From the NCBI GenBank assembly GCA_033720815.1, contig JAWWBT010000117.1:1-7217 (forward strand): DNA of 7,217 nucleotides, in the 5' to 3' direction. The notes under the pieces were generated by a model, which saw only the letters and a list, made by a program, of their open reading frames with translations, ran no database searches and had not been told where the DNA came from. The position numbers and the translations under genes are program-made. Shown in pieces: positions 6,205 through 7,217 of this stretch. The first letter of the stretch is position 1, and every line of letters begins with the position of its first letter. Source of the DNA: JAWWBS01 sp033720815 (GTDB taxonomy: Bacteria > Pseudomonadota > Gammaproteobacteria > Natronospirales > JAJUFS01).

Positions 6205-6288
6205 TACAGGCGGTGTGGCCTCATCAGGAAATTGGCTGGCGGTTGTTTTAGAATATGCGGCTTACACTCGAAAAATCAGGAGCATTTC
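6205..6288. promoter_or_regulatory. Divergent promoter region between uvrB and the aminotransferase
   Basis: These 84 bases must hold the start signals of both genes. Rightward, TAGAAT (6249-6254) matches the -10 consensus at five of six and would give a leader of about 28 bases to the ATG at 6289. Leftward, TATTCT (6255-6250) is a poorer -10 on the opposite strand, overlapping the same seven bases, with CTGATT (6279-6274) as a weak -35. Neither has a good -35. No LexA box of the CTGT-N8-ACAG type is present; the shorter CTGT-N4-ACAG dyad at 6198-6209 spans the uvrB start and has the wrong spacing. Confidence 0.35.
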
Positions 6289-7217
6289 ATGCCTACCGAT
6301 GGGCTTTCCGAACGTGTTCGCCAACTGAAACCCTCGCCGACGCTGGCCGTGACGCAGAAGGCGGCGGAACTTCGTGCCGAGGGCAAGGACATCGTGGGCC
6401 TTGGTGCAGGTGAGCCGGACTTCGACACTCCCGACCATATCAAGCAGGCGGCCATCGATGCCATCAACCGCGGTGAAACAAAATACACCGCCGTCGACGG
6501 CACTGCGCGACTGAAGGACGCCATTATAGCGAAGCTCAAGCGCGACAACGGCCTCGAGTACAAGGCAGACCAGATCCTGGCCTCCTGCGGCGGCAAGCAC
6601 AGCTTCTTCAACCTCTGCCAGGCGATCGTGAATCCGGGCGACGAGGTGATCATCATGGGCCCTTACTGGGTCTCCTACCCGGCCATGGTCGAGCTGGCCG
6701 GTGGCAACCCGGTAGTCATAAATGGTGACATCGACGCGAAATACAAGGTCTCGCCGCAGCAGCTGGACGCCGCCATCACGCCAAAGACCAAGGCGGTCTT
6801 CATCAACAGTCCGTCCAACCCGACCGGCCAGGCCTACAGTCACGCGGAACTCGACGCCCTCGCCGATGTGTTGAAAAAGCACGAGCACGTGCTCGTCGCG
6901 ACCGACGACATGTACGAGCCCTTCCTGTGGACCGACGAGCCGTTCGCCAACATCCTGATGCGCGCGCCGGAACTCTACGACCGCACGCTGGTGATGAACG
7001 GCGTTTCCAAGGCCTACTCCATGACCGGTTGGCGCATCGGCTATGCCGCAGGACCGGCTGGCATCATCAAGTCGATGAAGAAGATCCAGTCGCAGAGCAC
7101 CTCGAACCCGGCGTCGATTTCGCAGGCGGCCGCAGCAGCGGCACTGGAAGGCGACCAGGCCTGCGTGCTGAAAATGCGCGATGCCTTCAAGGAACGCCAT
7201 GCCTTCGTCGTGGAAGA
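6289..7217 (+). CDS. Class I PLP aminotransferase, aspartate/prephenate aminotransferase type, 5' part
   Basis: A fold-type I pyridoxal-phosphate enzyme of the 1-beta aspartate aminotransferase group, which moves the amino group between aspartate and 2-oxoglutarate; several members also act on prephenate, making arogenate. The first 309 residues are present of about 390-400. Visible: VRQLKPSPTLAVTQKA (10-25); GLGAGEPDFDTP (37-48) with the substrate-site glycine; GETKYTAVDG (62-71); GPYWVSYP (124-131); NSPSNPTG (173-180) with PLP-contacting Asn177; Asp206 and Tyr209 in TDDMYE; the Schiff-base lysine Lys241 in VSKAYSMTGWRIGY, with phosphate-binding Arg249. Only the C-terminal small domain with the substrate-carboxylate arginine is missing. 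The ATG at 6289 has AGGAG (6278-6282) six bases upstream. Closest recalled relatives are the Sinorhizobium and Thermus enzymes, named aspC or aatA by different authors, so I leave the symbol open. Confidence 0.93.
   Translation, partial: MPTDGLSERVRQLKPSPTLAVTQKAAELRAEGKDIVGLGAGEPDFDTPDHIKQAAIDAINRGETKYTAVDGTARLKDAIIAKLKRDNGLEYKADQILASCGGKHSFFNLCQAIVNPGDEVIIMGPYWVSYPAMVELAGGNPVVINGDIDAKYKVSPQQLDAAITPKTKAVFINSPSNPTGQAYSHAELDALADVLKKHEHVLVATDDMYEPFLWTDEPFANILMRAPELYDRTLVMNGVSKAYSMTGWRIGYAAGPAGIIKSMKKIQSQSTSNPASISQAAAAAALEGDQACVLKMRDAFKERHAFVVE

Noticed and set aside
6198..6209. CTGT-CATT-ACAG dyad over the uvrB start as a LexA box
   Set aside because: The spacing is four bases instead of eight and the site overlaps the start codon; it is probably chance.
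6262..7200. 312-codon open frame on the minus strand opposite the aminotransferase
   Set aside because: It is antisense to a clearly conserved enzyme and shows no independent sign of coding; its sequence follows from the codon bias of the real gene.

Overview
The window is a housekeeping segment from a moderately GC-rich bacterium, most likely a gammaproteobacterium. The evidence is the gene order thrS-infC-rpmI-rplT-pheS, a non-AUG start on infC, a tRNA-Val(GAC) with encoded CCA that closely resembles the E. coli gene, and close matches to proteobacterial proteins recalled from memory. The genus cannot be fixed from sequence alone. Coding is dense and there is no gene-free stretch over 300 bases; the longest gap is 158 bases (615-772).

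Layout. Everything from 1 to 6204 is on the minus strand. In transcription order it runs: uvrB (6204-4144); a tRNA-Val(GAC) with its own good sigma-70 promoter (4104-3986); a strong hairpin (3979-3952); thrS (3881-1956); infC (1952-1428), which starts on AUC three bases after the thrS stop; a structured 90-base gap; rpmI (1337-1143); rplT (1129-773); a 158-base leader with an intrinsic terminator (701-661); and pheS, which starts on GTG at 614 and runs off the left edge. On the plus strand, divergent from uvrB across 84 bases, an aminotransferase of the class I aspartate/prephenate type (6289 onward) runs off the right edge.

How the genes work together. thrS-infC-rpmI-rplT-pheS is the classical translation operon. 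It supplies threonyl-tRNA synthetase, initiation factor IF3, ribosomal proteins bL35 and bL20, and the alpha subunit of phenylalanyl-tRNA synthetase (pheT is expected just beyond the left edge). Three places look like control points: the AUC start of infC (IF3 autocontrol in relatives), the structured infC-rpmI gap (bL20 control in relatives) and the terminator before pheS. uvrB encodes the damage-verifying helicase of nucleotide excision repair and is a separate unit. The aminotransferase belongs to aspartate, and perhaps phenylalanine/tyrosine, metabolism.

I found no mobile element, CRISPR array, phage gene, toxin or defence system, and nothing that looks like an undescribed system. The points worth a second look are regulatory: the rare start codon of infC, an attenuator-like terminator before pheS without a phenylalanine-rich leader peptide, and the hairpin between tRNA-Val and thrS.
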